A stretch of DNA of 64,000 nucleotides from Croceicoccus gelatinilyticus. GTDB taxonomy: Bacteria > Pseudomonadota > Alphaproteobacteria > Sphingomonadales > Sphingomonadaceae. The DNA lies in NCBI RefSeq assembly GCF_018398395.1, contig NZ_JAHCBF010000002.1, positions 434,001-498,000 on the forward strand. Reading direction: 5' to 3'. The notes beneath the pieces are model-generated. The model was not told the DNA's origin. It saw only the letters and a list, made by a program, of their open reading frames with translations, and searched no databases. Positions 19,297 through 29,259 of this stretch are shown here, one piece after another (the stretch's first letter is position 1; each line of letters starts with the position of its first letter). Both the position numbers and the translations under genes were made by a program.

Positions 19297-20747
19297 CAGT
19301 GCACCGTGCAGACCATGCAAGGGTCGAACGAGCGGACGACGTGCTGGACCGCGACCGGCTCGGTCTCGCCCGCGCGGATCGGCACGCCTTCCAGCGCCTG
19401 CTCCAACGGGCCGGGCGTGCCGTTCGCGTCGCGCGGGCTGAAGTTCCAGGTCGTCGGCGCGATGATCTGGTAGTGGTCGATCTTGCCCTTCTCGCCGCGC
19501 AGCCAGTGGCCCAGCGACCCGCGCGCCGCCTCGGTCAGGCCGACGCCTTCGCCATTTGCGGGCAGCGGGCGGTGGTCGATAAACGCGGCATCGGTATCGA
19601 TGGCGGCCAGCCAGCGCTCCATCGCCGGAACGACAAGGGCGAGTTCGAGCATACGGGCGACGATCCGCGCCTCCACGCTCGCCCCGCCCAGCCGGACGAT
19701 ATCGCGAAGCAGCGGGTGACCCGCGACAAGCTGTCGCGACAGCGCACCGACTTCGACCGGTTCGGAGCCGAGGCGCGGGGCCTTGCACCACGAATAGGCA
19801 TCTTCGCGCGTGGCATCGGGGGGCGGCGCATCGTGCATCGGACTGCCGTGTTCACCGCCCTGCCGGTACCACGCGTGGCTCACATCCTCGGCAATCGCGC
19901 CAAGGTCGAGGAACGTGCCGACCCCGCCGCGGAACAGCCCGCGCGAGAAGAAGTGGCCGTCAGCGTTCGGATATGCGCCGAAGCTCATGTGCGGCACGCT
20001 CGTCCGGCCAAGCGAGGCAAGGTCGAGAGCGCGCGATATGGCGATGAAATGGGCAAAGTCGGACGGACGCGCGGCTTGCGCCTCGGCCCATGCGTAAAGC
20101 GCGTCGCGGCTGGACAGCGCGGCCACGTTCTCCAACCTGTCGCCGAACAGCGTGCGTTCGAGATAGCCGCGAAAACCGGTCAGGATCACGCCCGCGCGTG
20201 CCTTTTCCGACCGCGTGATAGCGCGCGTCGACCCGTCGGGCTGGATCGACAGCGTGTGGGGCCACTTGCCTGCAAGAATACCCATCAACTGCATGAGGCC
20301 CGCGCGCGCAGGCAGCGCATCGCGTGTCGCCGTCCCCTTCACCGCCGCGAACCGTTCGGCGGCGGCCTGGTGCCACGGTTCGGGCGCGTAAGTCTCCCGC
20401 GCGAAGTCGGGCATGAAGAACAGGTAGAAATGGGTGAAATGATCGGCGAGATTCTCGACCGCGTGGACGATGTTGATCGCGTGCGCGCCTGCGGGCGGAA
20501 TGGCGCGGTTGTCCATCGCGGCCAGCGCGCGGGCGGCGGCGACCGATTGCGAGACCGAGCAGATCCCGCAGATGCGCGGCGCATAGACCAGCGCGTCAGG
20601 CAGCGGTTTGGCGTGCAGCATCCGCTCAAACCCGCGATAGAGCGGCGAGGTCACTTCGGCGCGCTGGACTTGGTCCGCGCTGGTGTCGAGCCGCACTTCG
20701 AGATCACCCTCGACACGGTTGAACGGGCCGATGATGAGCCGGCTCAT
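19296..20747 (-). CDS. hupV: H2-sensing regulatory [NiFe] hydrogenase large subunit HupV
   Basis: A 483-residue catalytic subunit of a regulatory hydrogenase (HupUV/HoxBC type). Nickel ligands are in RICGIC (Cys60, Cys63) and in the terminal DPCMVCTVH (Cys477, Cys480). The protein ends right after that His, with no C-terminal peptide to be cleaved; this marks H2 sensors that mature without an endopeptidase. It overlaps hupU by ATGA and hypF by one base. With HupU it should signal H2 to the kinase HupT. Confidence 0.95.
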   Translation of the reverse strand: MSRLIIGPFNRVEGDLEVRLDTSADQVQRAEVTSPLYRGFERMLHAKPLPDALVYAPRICGICSVSQSVAAARALAAMDNRAIPPAGAHAINIVHAVENLADHFTHFYLFFMPDFARETYAPEPWHQAAAERFAAVKGTATRDALPARAGLMQLMGILAGKWPHTLSIQPDGSTRAITRSEKARAGVILTGFRGYLERTLFGDRLENVAALSSRDALYAWAEAQAARPSDFAHFIAISRALDLASLGRTSVPHMSFGAYPNADGHFFSRGLFRGGVGTFLDLGAIAEDVSHAWYRQGGEHGSPMHDAPPPDATREDAYSWCKAPRLGSEPVEVGALSRQLVAGHPLLRDIVRLGGASVEARIVARMLELALVVPAMERWLAAIDTDAAFIDHRPLPANGEGVGLTEAARGSLGHWLRGEKGKIDHYQIIAPTTWNFSPRDANGTPGPLEQALEGVPIRAGETEPVAVQHVVRSFDPCMVCTVH

Positions 20748-21751
20748 CGCTTGCCCTTCCCGCGCGTGGGTAGCGCGGTCAGCCGGTCCTTCGTCGCATC
20801 CTCGCGCAAGCGCGCGGGCGTTGCGGCCTTGGACAGCGACGCCAGCGCCACGAACCACGCCTTGGGCATGTCGGTCGGCAGGCCCACCGGAATGCCCGAG
20901 ATCTTGGGCGTTGCGGCAAAGGCATGGCCCGGTTCCTCGAAACCCGGCGCGGTGCAGTTGATGCAGGGGTAGTTGCCATCAAGACAGCTTCCCGAACCGT
21001 TCCACGGGCGGATGTTGCAGTCGGCGCGGGCCTGCGTGCCCTTGCAGCCGAGGTTCTCCATCATGCAGCCCATGTGCGAAAGCTGCTCGGCGCTTGCCTT
21101 GAATTCATAGAATTCGTTGCGCGAACAGCCGTGGTGGACGAGGTGGCCGGTATAGGACACGGGCCGCGCCCATTCGTCGATGTCGACCACGTCGAAAGCG
21201 CCTGCCGAAATCTGCAGCAGCGTTTCGACAAACCAGTCGGGGTGGATCGGACAGCCCGAGATGTTGATGACCGGCAGCCCGCTGGCCGAGCGGAAGTCCG
21301 CGCCCAGCAAACCGCCTGCCTGCTTGCCGTCATAGGCAAGGCCGATCGCGCCGACCTCGTTGCCGTTCGCAGCCGTGATGCCGCCGAACGCGGCGCAGCT
21401 TCCCACCGCCACAACATAACGCGCGCGGCGGGCGACCTTTTCGATCACTGCCATCATCGGGGTATCGGTGCCCGCCATGCGGTGGAACAGGCCAGTGCCA
21501 TTGGGCCCCGTCATCACCGATCCTTCGAGGCAGAAGATGTCGAGCGGTTCTTGTCCTTCGGCCACCGCCTCGATCTTCGCGCGGGCCTCGGCCCCGGTCT
21601 CCTCGCTCAGCGACGGATGCCAGACCAGATCGACGTTCGCCGCGTCGAGAGCGGTCGCAAGATCGGGCGATTCCGCGCCGATGAGGGAAAGCGTGCATCC
21701 CCCGCACCCGCCCGACTGCAACCACAAGAGGCGCAGCGGCCTATTCGCCAT
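20744..21751 (-). CDS. hupU: H2-sensing regulatory [NiFe] hydrogenase small subunit HupU
   Basis: A 335-residue small subunit carrying the iron-sulfur clusters. The N-terminal LQSGGCGGCTLSLIGAE gives Cys16 and Cys19 of the proximal cluster; GSCAAFGG and SGCPIHPDW supply the others, and Cys-rich C-terminal segments (HHGCSRNEFY, CMMENLGCKG, CLDGNYPCINC) hold medial and distal clusters. It has no Tat signal and no membrane anchor, as expected for a cytoplasmic sensor rather than an energy-conserving enzyme. The plain CGGC motif lacks the extra cysteines seen in HupS of this locus. Confidence 0.95.
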   Translation of the reverse strand: MANRPLRLLWLQSGGCGGCTLSLIGAESPDLATALDAANVDLVWHPSLSEETGAEARAKIEAVAEGQEPLDIFCLEGSVMTGPNGTGLFHRMAGTDTPMMAVIEKVARRARYVVAVGSCAAFGGITAANGNEVGAIGLAYDGKQAGGLLGADFRSASGLPVINISGCPIHPDWFVETLLQISAGAFDVVDIDEWARPVSYTGHLVHHGCSRNEFYEFKASAEQLSHMGCMMENLGCKGTQARADCNIRPWNGSGSCLDGNYPCINCTAPGFEEPGHAFAATPKISGIPVGLPTDMPKAWFVALASLSKAATPARLREDATKDRLTALPTRGKGKR

Positions 21752-23114
21752 GGCCGCCCTCGTCCGGCAGGGTCAGCGCGAAACAGGCCCCGCCGCCTGG
21801 CGCGTCGGAATAGGCGATCGTGCCGCCCATCTTCACGGCCATGTTGTAGCTGACGTACAGGCCAAGCCCCGTGCCCGCGCCGATCGGCTTGGTGGTGAAG
21901 AACGGCTCGAAGATCATGGCGAGGTTTTCAGGCGTGATGCCCGGTCCGTTATCGGCCACCGTCAGGCGGACCACCCCGTTCGCCTTGCCGCAAGTGACGG
22001 TGATGCAGGCGCCATCGCGCTCTTCCACCGCGTCGCAGGCGTTCTGGATCAGGTTCACAACGATCTGGTGGACCTGCCCCTTGCGGCTGGTGATCTCCAG
22101 CTTTTCGGGCATGTCGCAGACGATCTCGGGCTTGCTGCGCTGAGCCTTCAGCACCCAGTCCGCCGCGGTGTGGACCAGTTTTACAAGGTCGAAGCCTTCG
22201 GGCTCCTCCTTCTGGCTGGAGGAGAAGCGGCGCAAGTCCTGCACGATGTCGCGCACGCGTTCCGCGCCTTCCAGCGTCCCTTCGACCAGCGGATTGATGT
22301 CGCCGAGGATACGGTCGATGCGAAGCTCGTCGCGCAGTGCATCCAGCCGCGGATCGCGCGGGGCGTCGGCCGTCGCCTCGAGGTACTTGGTGATCGCCTC
22401 GCCATAGCGTTTCAACGCGTACATGTTGCCGAAGACGAAGCTGATCGGGTTGTTGAGTTCATGCGCGACGCCCGCGACCAGACGGCCCAGCGCGGCCATC
22501 TTCTCGCTCATCAAGAGCTGTTCCTGCGTCTGCGTCAGCTTCTGGTGCGCGGCATCGAGTTCGCGGTAGGCGCGCTGCAATTCGCCCAGCGGTCTGCCGA
22601 CGATGACGAGACCCGCCAGCCGTCCGTCGCCGTCATGGCGCGCCGCGATGTTGAGCGAGATCGCCGCCTGCTCACCATCGGGGGAGGCAAGGTGAAATTC
22701 GCGCTGGTCGATCGGGCGGCCCTCACCCGCGTCGGCCATAGCGCTGCGCACGGCATCGCGTTCGGCGGACACGAACAGGTCCACGACCGAGCGACCCAGC
22801 AGGACCTGCTCGGTTTCGCCGACGATCGTTTCCAGCGCGCGGTTCGCCTGCTGGATCGTGCCGCCCGCATCGCAGGCGACGACGATGTCGGTCATCGCAT
22901 CAAGGACCGACCCGATGAAATCATGCGCCTCGGCCAGTTCGCCGTGCTGCTGTTCCAGCGCGGTCTGCGATTTGACGAGGTCGGCATAGACCGTGTCCAT
23001 CTGGCGGATCACGTCGATCCACATGTCCTCGGCGCTGCCTTCCAGCGAGCCCAGGCCAAGGTGGCGCAGGTCGAGGTCAGGCGGCGGAGGTGCGATGCGG
23101 TCGATATCGGTCAT
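21741..23114 (-). CDS. hupT: Soluble sensor histidine kinase HupT (HoxJ type)
   Basis: A 457-residue kinase without membrane segments. A PAS domain spans about residues 60-175. The dimerisation/phosphoacceptor domain has the H-box [16 protein letters not shown] (His218). The catalytic domain has N-box [18 protein letters not shown] and [15 protein letters not shown]. In characterised systems this kinase forms a complex with HupUV and phosphorylates HupR when H2 is absent. It overlaps hupU by 11 bases and follows hupR by four bases, so the four regulatory genes are one translational block. Confidence 0.94.
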   Translation of the reverse strand: MTDIDRIAPPPPDLDLRHLGLGSLEGSAEDMWIDVIRQMDTVYADLVKSQTALEQQHGELAEAHDFIGSVLDAMTDIVVACDAGGTIQQANRALETIVGETEQVLLGRSVVDLFVSAERDAVRSAMADAGEGRPIDQREFHLASPDGEQAAISLNIAARHDGDGRLAGLVIVGRPLGELQRAYRELDAAHQKLTQTQEQLLMSEKMAALGRLVAGVAHELNNPISFVFGNMYALKRYGEAITKYLEATADAPRDPRLDALRDELRIDRILGDINPLVEGTLEGAERVRDIVQDLRRFSSSQKEEPEGFDLVKLVHTAADWVLKAQRSKPEIVCDMPEKLEITSRKGQVHQIVVNLIQNACDAVEERDGACITVTCGKANGVVRLTVADNGPGITPENLAMIFEPFFTTKPIGAGTGLGLYVSYNMAVKMGGTIAYSDAPGGGACFALTLPDEGGHGE

Positions 23115-23118
23115 GACG

Positions 23119-24618
23119 TCAGGTGCCCCGCGCCAGCTTTATCGGATGCACGTTTTCAAGGCCATAGCGGTCTAGCTTGGCGCGAAGGCCCACGCGGGAC
23201 AGGCCAAGCTCCTTGGCCACTCGCGTCTTGTTCCAGCGATGACGGACCAGCGCCTCGCGGATGATCTGCGCTTCCATCGCGGCGACGCGGTCCTTCAGCG
23301 GGCCGCTGTCGGCACCGGGCGGCAAGGCGGCCGGCACGCCGTCGTCGCCTGCCGGCAGCGGCACGCGACTGGCAGAGGCCGCGCGGATATGCGGCGAGAC
23401 AAGGTCCGCGCCCAGTTCCGCGCCTTCCTCGCCCTTCACCACCAGCCGCTGGATCTCGTTCTGAAGCTCGCGCACGTTGCCGGGCCAGGCATAGGCCGAC
23501 AGGCTCGCCATCGCGTCCTCGCTGACGCCCGCAACGCCCTTGCCCATGCGCAGGCACGCGTTTTCGAGCAGGCTCGAGACCAGCACCGGCAAGTCGCCCT
23601 TGCGGTCTTTCAGGTCGGGCAGGCGCACGATCATGCCGGCAAGACGGTAGAACAGGTCGGCGCGGAAACGCTTGGCGCGGACTTCTTCCTCAAGGTCCTT
23701 GTTCGTCGCGGCGACGACGCGGACGTTGACCTTGCGCGTGCGCGTATCGCCCAGCGGACGGATCTCGCCTTCCTGCAACACGCGCAGCAGCTTGACCTGG
23801 AAGGCAGGCGAAACCTCGCCGATTTCGTCGAGGAAGATCGTACCGCCGTCGGCGCGCTCGAACAGGCCGACATGGTCCGCGACCGCGCCGGTGAAGGCGC
23901 CCTTGCGGTGGCCGAACAGTTCGCTTTCCAGCAGTTCGTCGGGCAGCGCGCCGCAGTTCTCGACAACGAAGGGCTTGTCCCAGCGCGGCGAGCCATAGTG
24001 GAGCGATCGGGCGGCCAGTTCCTTGCCGGTGCCCGATGCGCCGAACAGCAGGACGGGGATGTCATAACGCGCGACTTCGGCCAGCTGGTCGCAGACCTCG
24101 TCCATCGGGCTGCCCTTGGCGCGCACGATACCGTCATCGAACGTGTATGCCTCGCGCAGCCGTTCCTGCCGCTTTTCGACAAGCTGCGAGGCTGCATCGG
24201 GCAGCATCCGCAGTTCGACGGCCAGCAGGTCGTTCTGCTTCTGCAGGTCGTAAAGCTGGCACGCCGCCTTCAGCGTCAGCAGCAGGTTATCAGGGTGCCA
24301 AGGCTTGGTGATGTACTGGAAGATGCCTGCATCGTTGATGCCGTCGATGATGTCGTGCGCGTCGGTATAGCCCGAGATGATCATGCGGACCGTTTCGGGC
24401 CAGCGCTCCTTCACTTCCTTCAGGAAATCCACGCCTTCTCGGTCGGGCATGCGCTGGTCGCACAGGATCACCTTGACCTCGTGATCGTCGAGCAGACGCT
24501 CCGCCGCCGCGGTCCGCGTCGCGGTCAGCACCTCGAAATCGGGTTCGAGAATGCGGCGCAGCGATTCGAGGCTGCGGACCTCGTCATCGATGACGAGAAT
24601 GGTGGGAAGCGACGGCAT
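23119..24618 (-). CDS. hupR: Sigma-54-dependent response regulator HupR (HoxA type)
   Basis: A 499-residue NtrC-family regulator. The receiver domain has Asp54 in ILCDQRMPD as the phosphorylation site. The AAA+ domain has Walker A GASGTGKE (193-200), GAFTGA (240-245, sigma-54 contact loop) and Walker B IFLDEIGE (261-268). A Fis-type helix-turn-helix lies near residues 460-490 ([23 protein letters not shown]). The intact GAFTGA predicts true sigma-54 activation, which fits the two -24/-12 promoters in this locus. It overlaps hypE by one base. Confidence 0.95.
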   Translation of the reverse strand: MPSLPTILVIDDEVRSLESLRRILEPDFEVLTATRTAAAERLLDDHEVKVILCDQRMPDREGVDFLKEVKERWPETVRMIISGYTDAHDIIDGINDAGIFQYITKPWHPDNLLLTLKAACQLYDLQKQNDLLAVELRMLPDAASQLVEKRQERLREAYTFDDGIVRAKGSPMDEVCDQLAEVARYDIPVLLFGASGTGKELAARSLHYGSPRWDKPFVVENCGALPDELLESELFGHRKGAFTGAVADHVGLFERADGGTIFLDEIGEVSPAFQVKLLRVLQEGEIRPLGDTRTRKVNVRVVAATNKDLEEEVRAKRFRADLFYRLAGMIVRLPDLKDRKGDLPVLVSSLLENACLRMGKGVAGVSEDAMASLSAYAWPGNVRELQNEIQRLVVKGEEGAELGADLVSPHIRAASASRVPLPAGDDGVPAALPPGADSGPLKDRVAAMEAQIIREALVRHRWNKTRVAKELGLSRVGLRAKLDRYGLENVHPIKLARGT

Positions 24619-25673
24619 CAGCAGATCCTGGGCAATTGTTCGCCCGAAAGCCAGTCGACCACGCGCATACCCCCGATCGCGGTTGTCATCCGCACGAAAC
24701 CGGGCTTGTCGGACACGACCTGCCCGATCAGCGCGGCGTCGCGGCCCTCGGGATGGCGGCGCATCGCGGCAAGCGCGGCCGATGCCTGTTCGGGCGGGCA
24801 GATGCAGATCATCTTGCCCTCGTTCGCGATGTGCAGCGGATCGAGCCCCAGCAGTTCGCAGGCCGAGGCGACTTCGGGCTTCACCGGTATCGAAGCCTCG
24901 TCCAGCAGCACGCCATAGGGCCGCCCTTCGACCAGTTCGTTCATCGTGGACGACAGCCCGCCCCGCGTCGGATCGCGCAGCAGCGCGGTGCCGGGCGCGG
25001 CATCAACCACGTCGGCGACCATGCGGTGCAGCGCCGCGCTGTCGGACACGATGCTCGTCCCGAATTCCAGACCCGCGCGCGAGGACATGATCGCAACGCC
25101 GTGATCGCCCAGCGTGCCCGACAGGATCACCGCCATGCCCGAACGGACCGCGTGCGGCCCGATGTCGAGATGGTCGGGCACCACGCCGATGCCGGTCGTG
25201 GTGATGAAGACCCCGTCGCCCTTGCCGCGTTCGACGACCTTGGTGTCGCCCGTCGCGATCCGCACGCCCGCATCGCGCGCGGCCTTGCCCATCGATTCCG
25301 CAATCCGGTCGAGATCGGCGAGCGGGAAGCCTTCCTCGATGATGAAGCCCGCGGTCAGCGCGATCGGCATGGCCCCGCCCATCGCCACGTCGTTCAGCGT
25401 GCCGTGAACGGCAAGGCTGCCGATGTCGCCGCCCGGGAAGAACATGGGCGAGATCACGTGCCCGTCGGTCGACACGACGATACGGCCCGCAGGCTGTGGC
25501 ATGACGGCAACGTCGTGCGCCTGTGCCAGCAGCGAGTTATTGAAGTGATGCCCGAAGACCCCGCGGATCAGTTCGGCCATCATGCGCCCGCCGCCGCCGT
25601 GGGCCATGACGACGCGGTCATCGGCCTTGAACCGGCGGTCTACCTTGGGCGCCTTGAGCCAGACCTCGTTCAT
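24618..25673 (-). CDS. hypE: Hydrogenase maturation protein HypE
   Basis: A 351-residue AIR-synthase-like ATPase that dehydrates the carbamoyl group on its C-terminal cysteine to thiocyanate, giving the CN ligands of the active site. The protein ends in the conserved PRIC, with that Cys last. Internal motifs are AHGGGGRMMAELI and STDGHVISPMFFPGGDIG. The ATG at 25673 overlaps the hypD stop as ATGA; the longer upstream frame is not coding. Confidence 0.96.
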   Translation of the reverse strand: MNEVWLKAPKVDRRFKADDRVVMAHGGGGRMMAELIRGVFGHHFNNSLLAQAHDVAVMPQPAGRIVVSTDGHVISPMFFPGGDIGSLAVHGTLNDVAMGGAMPIALTAGFIIEEGFPLADLDRIAESMGKAARDAGVRIATGDTKVVERGKGDGVFITTTGIGVVPDHLDIGPHAVRSGMAVILSGTLGDHGVAIMSSRAGLEFGTSIVSDSAALHRMVADVVDAAPGTALLRDPTRGGLSSTMNELVEGRPYGVLLDEASIPVKPEVASACELLGLDPLHIANEGKMICICPPEQASAALAAMRRHPEGRDAALIGQVVSDKPGFVRMTTAIGGMRVVDWLSGEQLPRIC

Positions 25674-26821
25674 TCCGCCGCCTCCAGCGCCATTTCGGCC
25701 AGCGTCTCGGCGCGGCGATATGTCCAGTAGGCCGCGCACGCGCCTTCGGAGCTGACCATGCAGCTGCCCATCGGGCTTTCGGGCGTGCAGGCCTTGCCGA
25801 ACAGCTTGCAGTCCTTGGGCTTCTTCACCCCGCGCAGGATCGAGGGGCATTCGCACGACTTGACCTCGCGCGAGACTTTCTCGCTGATCTCGAACCGCTT
25901 TTCGGCGTCGAACTGGGCATATTCCTCGCGGATGGAAAGCGCGCTGTCGGGTACCGAGCCAAGCCCGCGCCATTCGAAGGTATCACGCACTTCGAAGATC
26001 TTCGCGACGAGGTCCTGCGCCTTTTCGTTGCCCATGCGGGTGACGACGCGGGTGTACTGGTTTTCGACGTCGACGCGGCCTTCGTTCACCTGCCGGATGA
26101 GCATCAGCACCGACTGCATCACGTCGAGCGGTTCGAACCCTGCAATGACGACCGGCTTGGCGTACTTGTCGGAAAGAAACTCGTAAGGTCGCGAGCCGAT
26201 CACGGTCGAGACGTGGCTGGGGCCGAGGAACCCGTCGAGCCGCACCGCCTGTTCGGGATCGATCTCGGGCGCATCGAGGATGTGGCGGATCGCCGCCGGG
26301 GTCAGCACGTGGTTGCAGAAGACCGAGAAGTTTTCGATTCCTTCTGCCCGCGCCTGTTCGATGGCAAGCGCGGTGGGCGGAGTCGTCGTTTCGAACCCGA
26401 TGCCGAGGAAGACGACCTGTTTGTCGGGATTGGCCCGCGCGATATCGAGCGCGTCGAGCGTGGAATAGACCATCCGCACGTCCGCGCCGTCGGCCTTGGC
26501 CTTCATCAGCGAGCGGCGCTTGCTGGCGGGCACGCGGAGCATGTCGCCATAGCTGCACAGGATAACCTCGGGCCGCTCTGCCAGTTCGATCGCGTCGTCC
26601 AGCCGCCGGATCGGCAGGATGCAGACGGGACAACCGGGCCCGTGGACAAAGTTCACGTTGTCGGGGACGAGATCCTGCACGCCATAGCGGAAGATCGCGT
26701 GGGTGTGCCCGCCGCAGAATTCCATGAAGTTGTAGATGCGCTTCGGATCCGCCTCTGCGCGGATGGCGGCGGCGAGCTTTTCGGCAAGCTGGCGGTCGCG
26801 GAATTCGTCGACGTACTTCAT
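25670..26821 (-). CDS. hypD: Hydrogenase maturation protein HypD
   Basis: A 383-residue iron-sulfur protein that, with HypC, builds the Fe(CN)2CO unit. Motifs: EFCGGHTHAIFRYG, HGPGCPVC (redox cysteines), GIGFETTTPPTA, and a Cys-rich C-terminal cluster-binding region (CECPSILRG, CKLFGKAC, CMVSSEGAC). hypC lies directly upstream and overlaps by ATGA. Confidence 0.96.
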   Translation of the reverse strand: MKYVDEFRDRQLAEKLAAAIRAEADPKRIYNFMEFCGGHTHAIFRYGVQDLVPDNVNFVHGPGCPVCILPIRRLDDAIELAERPEVILCSYGDMLRVPASKRRSLMKAKADGADVRMVYSTLDALDIARANPDKQVVFLGIGFETTTPPTALAIEQARAEGIENFSVFCNHVLTPAAIRHILDAPEIDPEQAVRLDGFLGPSHVSTVIGSRPYEFLSDKYAKPVVIAGFEPLDVMQSVLMLIRQVNEGRVDVENQYTRVVTRMGNEKAQDLVAKIFEVRDTFEWRGLGSVPDSALSIREEYAQFDAEKRFEISEKVSREVKSCECPSILRGVKKPKDCKLFGKACTPESPMGSCMVSSEGACAAYWTYRRAETLAEMALEAAE

Positions 26822-27099
26822 GCCCCTGCTCCCCCTGCCATTGCTGCTCCTTCCGATGCCGCGATCTCGTCCAGTTCGTCCTGCAGCAGCCCGCCTTCGG
26901 CCATCATGGCCAGCGTCCGCTGCGCTTCTTCCTCGCTCACCTTGTGCAGCGCGTAACCGACGTGGAGCAGGACGTAGTCGCCCACCACCACGTCATCGAG
27001 CAGCGCGACCGAGACGCGCTTGACCACGCCGCCCAGCGACACGGTCGCCATGGTGTCTTCGTGCAGTTCGGTGACTTGTGCAGGGATCGCGAGGCACAT
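26818..27099 (-). CDS. hypC: HypC/HupF-family hydrogenase chaperone HypC
   Basis: A 93-residue chaperone starting MCLAIPAQV, whose Cys2 is the essential residue contacting HypD and the hydrogenase precursor. The typical VVGDYVLLHVGYALHKV segment is present. The ATG at 27099 is fixed by this start. A second paralogue, HupF, is encoded at 31378-31707; HypC is expected to serve the general Hyp machinery and HupF the structural enzyme. Confidence 0.95.
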   Translation of the reverse strand: MCLAIPAQVTELHEDTMATVSLGGVVKRVSVALLDDVVVGDYVLLHVGYALHKVSEEEAQRTLAMMAEGGLLQDELDEIAASEGAAMAGGAGA

Positions 27100-27104
27100 G
27101 GCGC

Positions 27105-28013
27105 TTACTCCGCCGCTTCCGCATCGGTGAGCGATGAACGCGCCATTTGCGCTGCGCCGCGCAGCCACGCGGTCCAGCGCTCCATCCCCTCGCCGCTGCG
27201 GGCCGAAACGCGCAGGATGCGGATCTTCGGGTTCACGCGGCGCAGGTTCGCCTCTGCCAGATCGATGTCGAAATCGAGGTGGGGCAAGAGGTCGACCTTG
27301 TTGACCAGCGCGATATCGGACGCGGCGAACATGTCGGGATACTTGAGCGGCTTGTCCTCACCCTCGGTGACCGAGAGGATCGCCACCTTGTGCGCCTCGC
27401 CAAGGTCGAAGCCTGCCGGACAGACGAGATTGCCAACGTTCTCGATGAACAGGATCGAGCAATCCTCGACCCCCAGCGATTCCACAGCGTGGCCGACCAT
27501 GTGCGCGTCGAGGTGGCAGCCTTTGCCGGTATTCACCTGGATCGCCTTCACGCCGGTTTCGCGGATGCGGTCGGCATCGTTGGTGGTCTGCTGGTCGCCC
27601 TCGATCACGGCGAGCGGGAGGCGGTCCTTCAGCATCTCCAGCGTCTTGCACAGCAGGGTGGTCTTGCCCGACCCCGGCGAGGACACGAGGTTCAGCGCCA
27701 GCACGCCCTTGCCCGCGAACACCCCGCGATTGACCGCGGCATAACGGTCGTTCTTGCCGAGAATATCGGCTTCCAGCTGGATCAGCCGCGTCTGGCTCAT
27801 TCCCGGGACCGAAGTGCCGGCAGGGCCCGCGCCATAGTGCAGGTCACCATGATCGCCGTGGTGGTGATGGCCATGATCGTGCGCGTGGTCATGCCCGTGA
27901 TCATGGTGATGATCATGGTCGTGATGATGATGATGGTGGCCGTGGTCATGACTATGACCGGCCTTCCCCTCGATGCGCGTTTCGCCATCGCCGCATCCGC
28001 AGACAGTGCACAT
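27105..28013 (-). CDS. hypB: Hydrogenase nickel incorporation GTPase HypB, with His-rich domain
   Basis: A 302-residue G3E-family GTPase that inserts nickel with HypA. The start [10 protein letters not shown] carries the N-terminal metal-binding cysteines. Residues about 21-58 are a His/Asp/Gly-rich stretch with over 20 histidines, which can store nickel. The G-domain has [24 protein letters not shown], the CHLDAHM metal site, [16 protein letters not shown] and NKVDLLPH. It starts at 28013, sharing one base with the hypA stop. Confidence 0.96.
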   Translation of the reverse strand: MCTVCGCGDGETRIEGKAGHSHDHGHHHHHHDHDHHHDHGHDHAHDHGHHHHGDHGDLHYGAGPAGTSVPGMSQTRLIQLEADILGKNDRYAAVNRGVFAGKGVLALNLVSSPGSGKTTLLCKTLEMLKDRLPLAVIEGDQQTTNDADRIRETGVKAIQVNTGKGCHLDAHMVGHAVESLGVEDCSILFIENVGNLVCPAGFDLGEAHKVAILSVTEGEDKPLKYPDMFAASDIALVNKVDLLPHLDFDIDLAEANLRRVNPKIRILRVSARSGEGMERWTAWLRGAAQMARSSLTDAEAAE

Positions 28014-28354
28014 CAGACGACCTCCAGTTCCTTGATCTTGAGTTCTTCCCCGCCGGTCACCTGCAGCTGGAAACTGCCGCAGGCGGGACAGGGATCGTAA
28101 CGTTGCTGAATGCCGACATTGGCCGCGCATGGCATGCACCATGCGCTGGCGGGCACTTCGTGAATTTCGAGCTTCGCAGCTTCGGCGGGCGAGCCTTTCA
28201 TCACGACGTCGAACCCGAAGCGCAGTGCCTCTACCTCGACGCCCGAAAAGGCACCGACTTCAAGCGCGACGCGTTCGACTTTCGTGAAGCCGGACGTGCG
28301 CGCGCTGTCCTCGATGATCGAGCGGATGTTCTCGCAAAGCGACATCTCGTGCAT
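28013..28354 (-). CDS. hypA: Hydrogenase nickel incorporation protein HypA
   Basis: A 113-residue metallochaperone starting [10 protein letters not shown]; His2 and nearby residues bind nickel. A zinc site is formed by two CxxC pairs (WCMPC and PCPACGS). The ATG at 28354 is set by the conserved MHE start, which overlaps the hupK stop by one base; the longer frame upstream has no similarity to the family. Confidence 0.95.
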   Translation of the reverse strand: MHEMSLCENIRSIIEDSARTSGFTKVERVALEVGAFSGVEVEALRFGFDVVMKGSPAEAAKLEIHEVPASAWCMPCAANVGIQQRYDPCPACGSFQLQVTGGEELKIKELEVV

Positions 28355-29259
28355 CAGGCGGCCTCCACCCGGAATTCGACGCAAGGGTCGAGTGCCTGAA
28401 CCATTCGCCGCGCCGCCTCCAGCCTTGCGCCCATATCCGCGGGGGATAGCGCGGAGAGCCAGCGCGAGGCGAGCCCCCCTGCGCCAAACTGGCGCTCTGT
28501 CGGCGAGGAAATACGATAGGCCGTGACCATGCCGTCCTCGACTTCGGCCTCGTGGACCAGCCGCCCGCGCGAACATTCCACCCAGCCCATGCCCGCTCCG
28601 AGCGAAACGGCGCGCACCGCGTCGCCGGAGCGGGCATGGAAGGCGAGATCGACCAGCCTGGCCATGTGGACCCGTGCCAGCGACCCTGCGGCACAAGTTC
28701 GGACCAGTGGGTTCTCGCCGTGGCGGCGCAACAGTCCCGGCGTGTCGGAAAGGAACGGGACGTCGCGCACGTTTCGCGATGCGGCAAGGAAGCGCGCGGC
28801 GACAGTGTCGCCCTGCGCGATCCAGCGCTCTGCCGCATCGGCTGATTGATCGAGGAATTCGTCAGATCCCATGCCAAGGATCGTATCGCAGGCAAGTGCC
28901 GCCGCCTGCCGCACGCCATGTTCGTCGCGCGAGAGTGTATTGATCCGCATCGCGACTTCGCGGTTCGGCACTTCGCCCAGTCCCCGCGCCCAGTCGAGCA
29001 GGATGCGCAGTGAATGTTCGCGCACGATTTCGGCCGCCAGCATGTCGCGCATGTCGACCGGCAGGCAGCCGAACAGAGCAAGGCTTGCCGCGCTGCGCTG
29101 GGCCATGTGGCAGATTGCGAAGACCTGTCCGACGATTTCCATCGCCTCTGCCGGTGCGCGGCCGACCAGAAGGGCAGCCATTTTCGCGGTGCCGTTGAAG
29201 TCGATCTCGCAAGCGCCGGTTTCGGGCACGCGGACGGTCAGGGCGGGGTAACCGCTCAT
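28354..29259 (-). CDS. hupK: HupK-family hydrogenase assembly protein
   Basis: A 301-residue protein resembling a shortened [NiFe]-hydrogenase large subunit that has lost the catalytic cysteines. The C-terminus reads DPCVEFRV, where the real enzyme has DPCxxC, and the first nickel motif is absent. HupK/HoxV proteins are thought to serve as scaffolds for building the Fe(CN)2CO unit. It overlaps hupJ upstream by ATGA. Confidence 0.88.
   Translation of the reverse strand: MSGYPALTVRVPETGACEIDFNGTAKMAALLVGRAPAEAMEIVGQVFAICHMAQRSAASLALFGCLPVDMRDMLAAEIVREHSLRILLDWARGLGEVPNREVAMRINTLSRDEHGVRQAAALACDTILGMGSDEFLDQSADAAERWIAQGDTVAARFLAASRNVRDVPFLSDTPGLLRRHGENPLVRTCAAGSLARVHMARLVDLAFHARSGDAVRAVSLGAGMGWVECSRGRLVHEAEVEDGMVTAYRISSPTERQFGAGGLASRWLSALSPADMGARLEAARRMVQALDPCVEFRVEAA

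Noticed and set aside
21468-23264. 598-codon plus-strand frame opposite hupU and hupT
   Set aside because: Shadow of the hupT and hupU codons; no recognisable protein family, and the minus-strand genes carry all conserved motifs.
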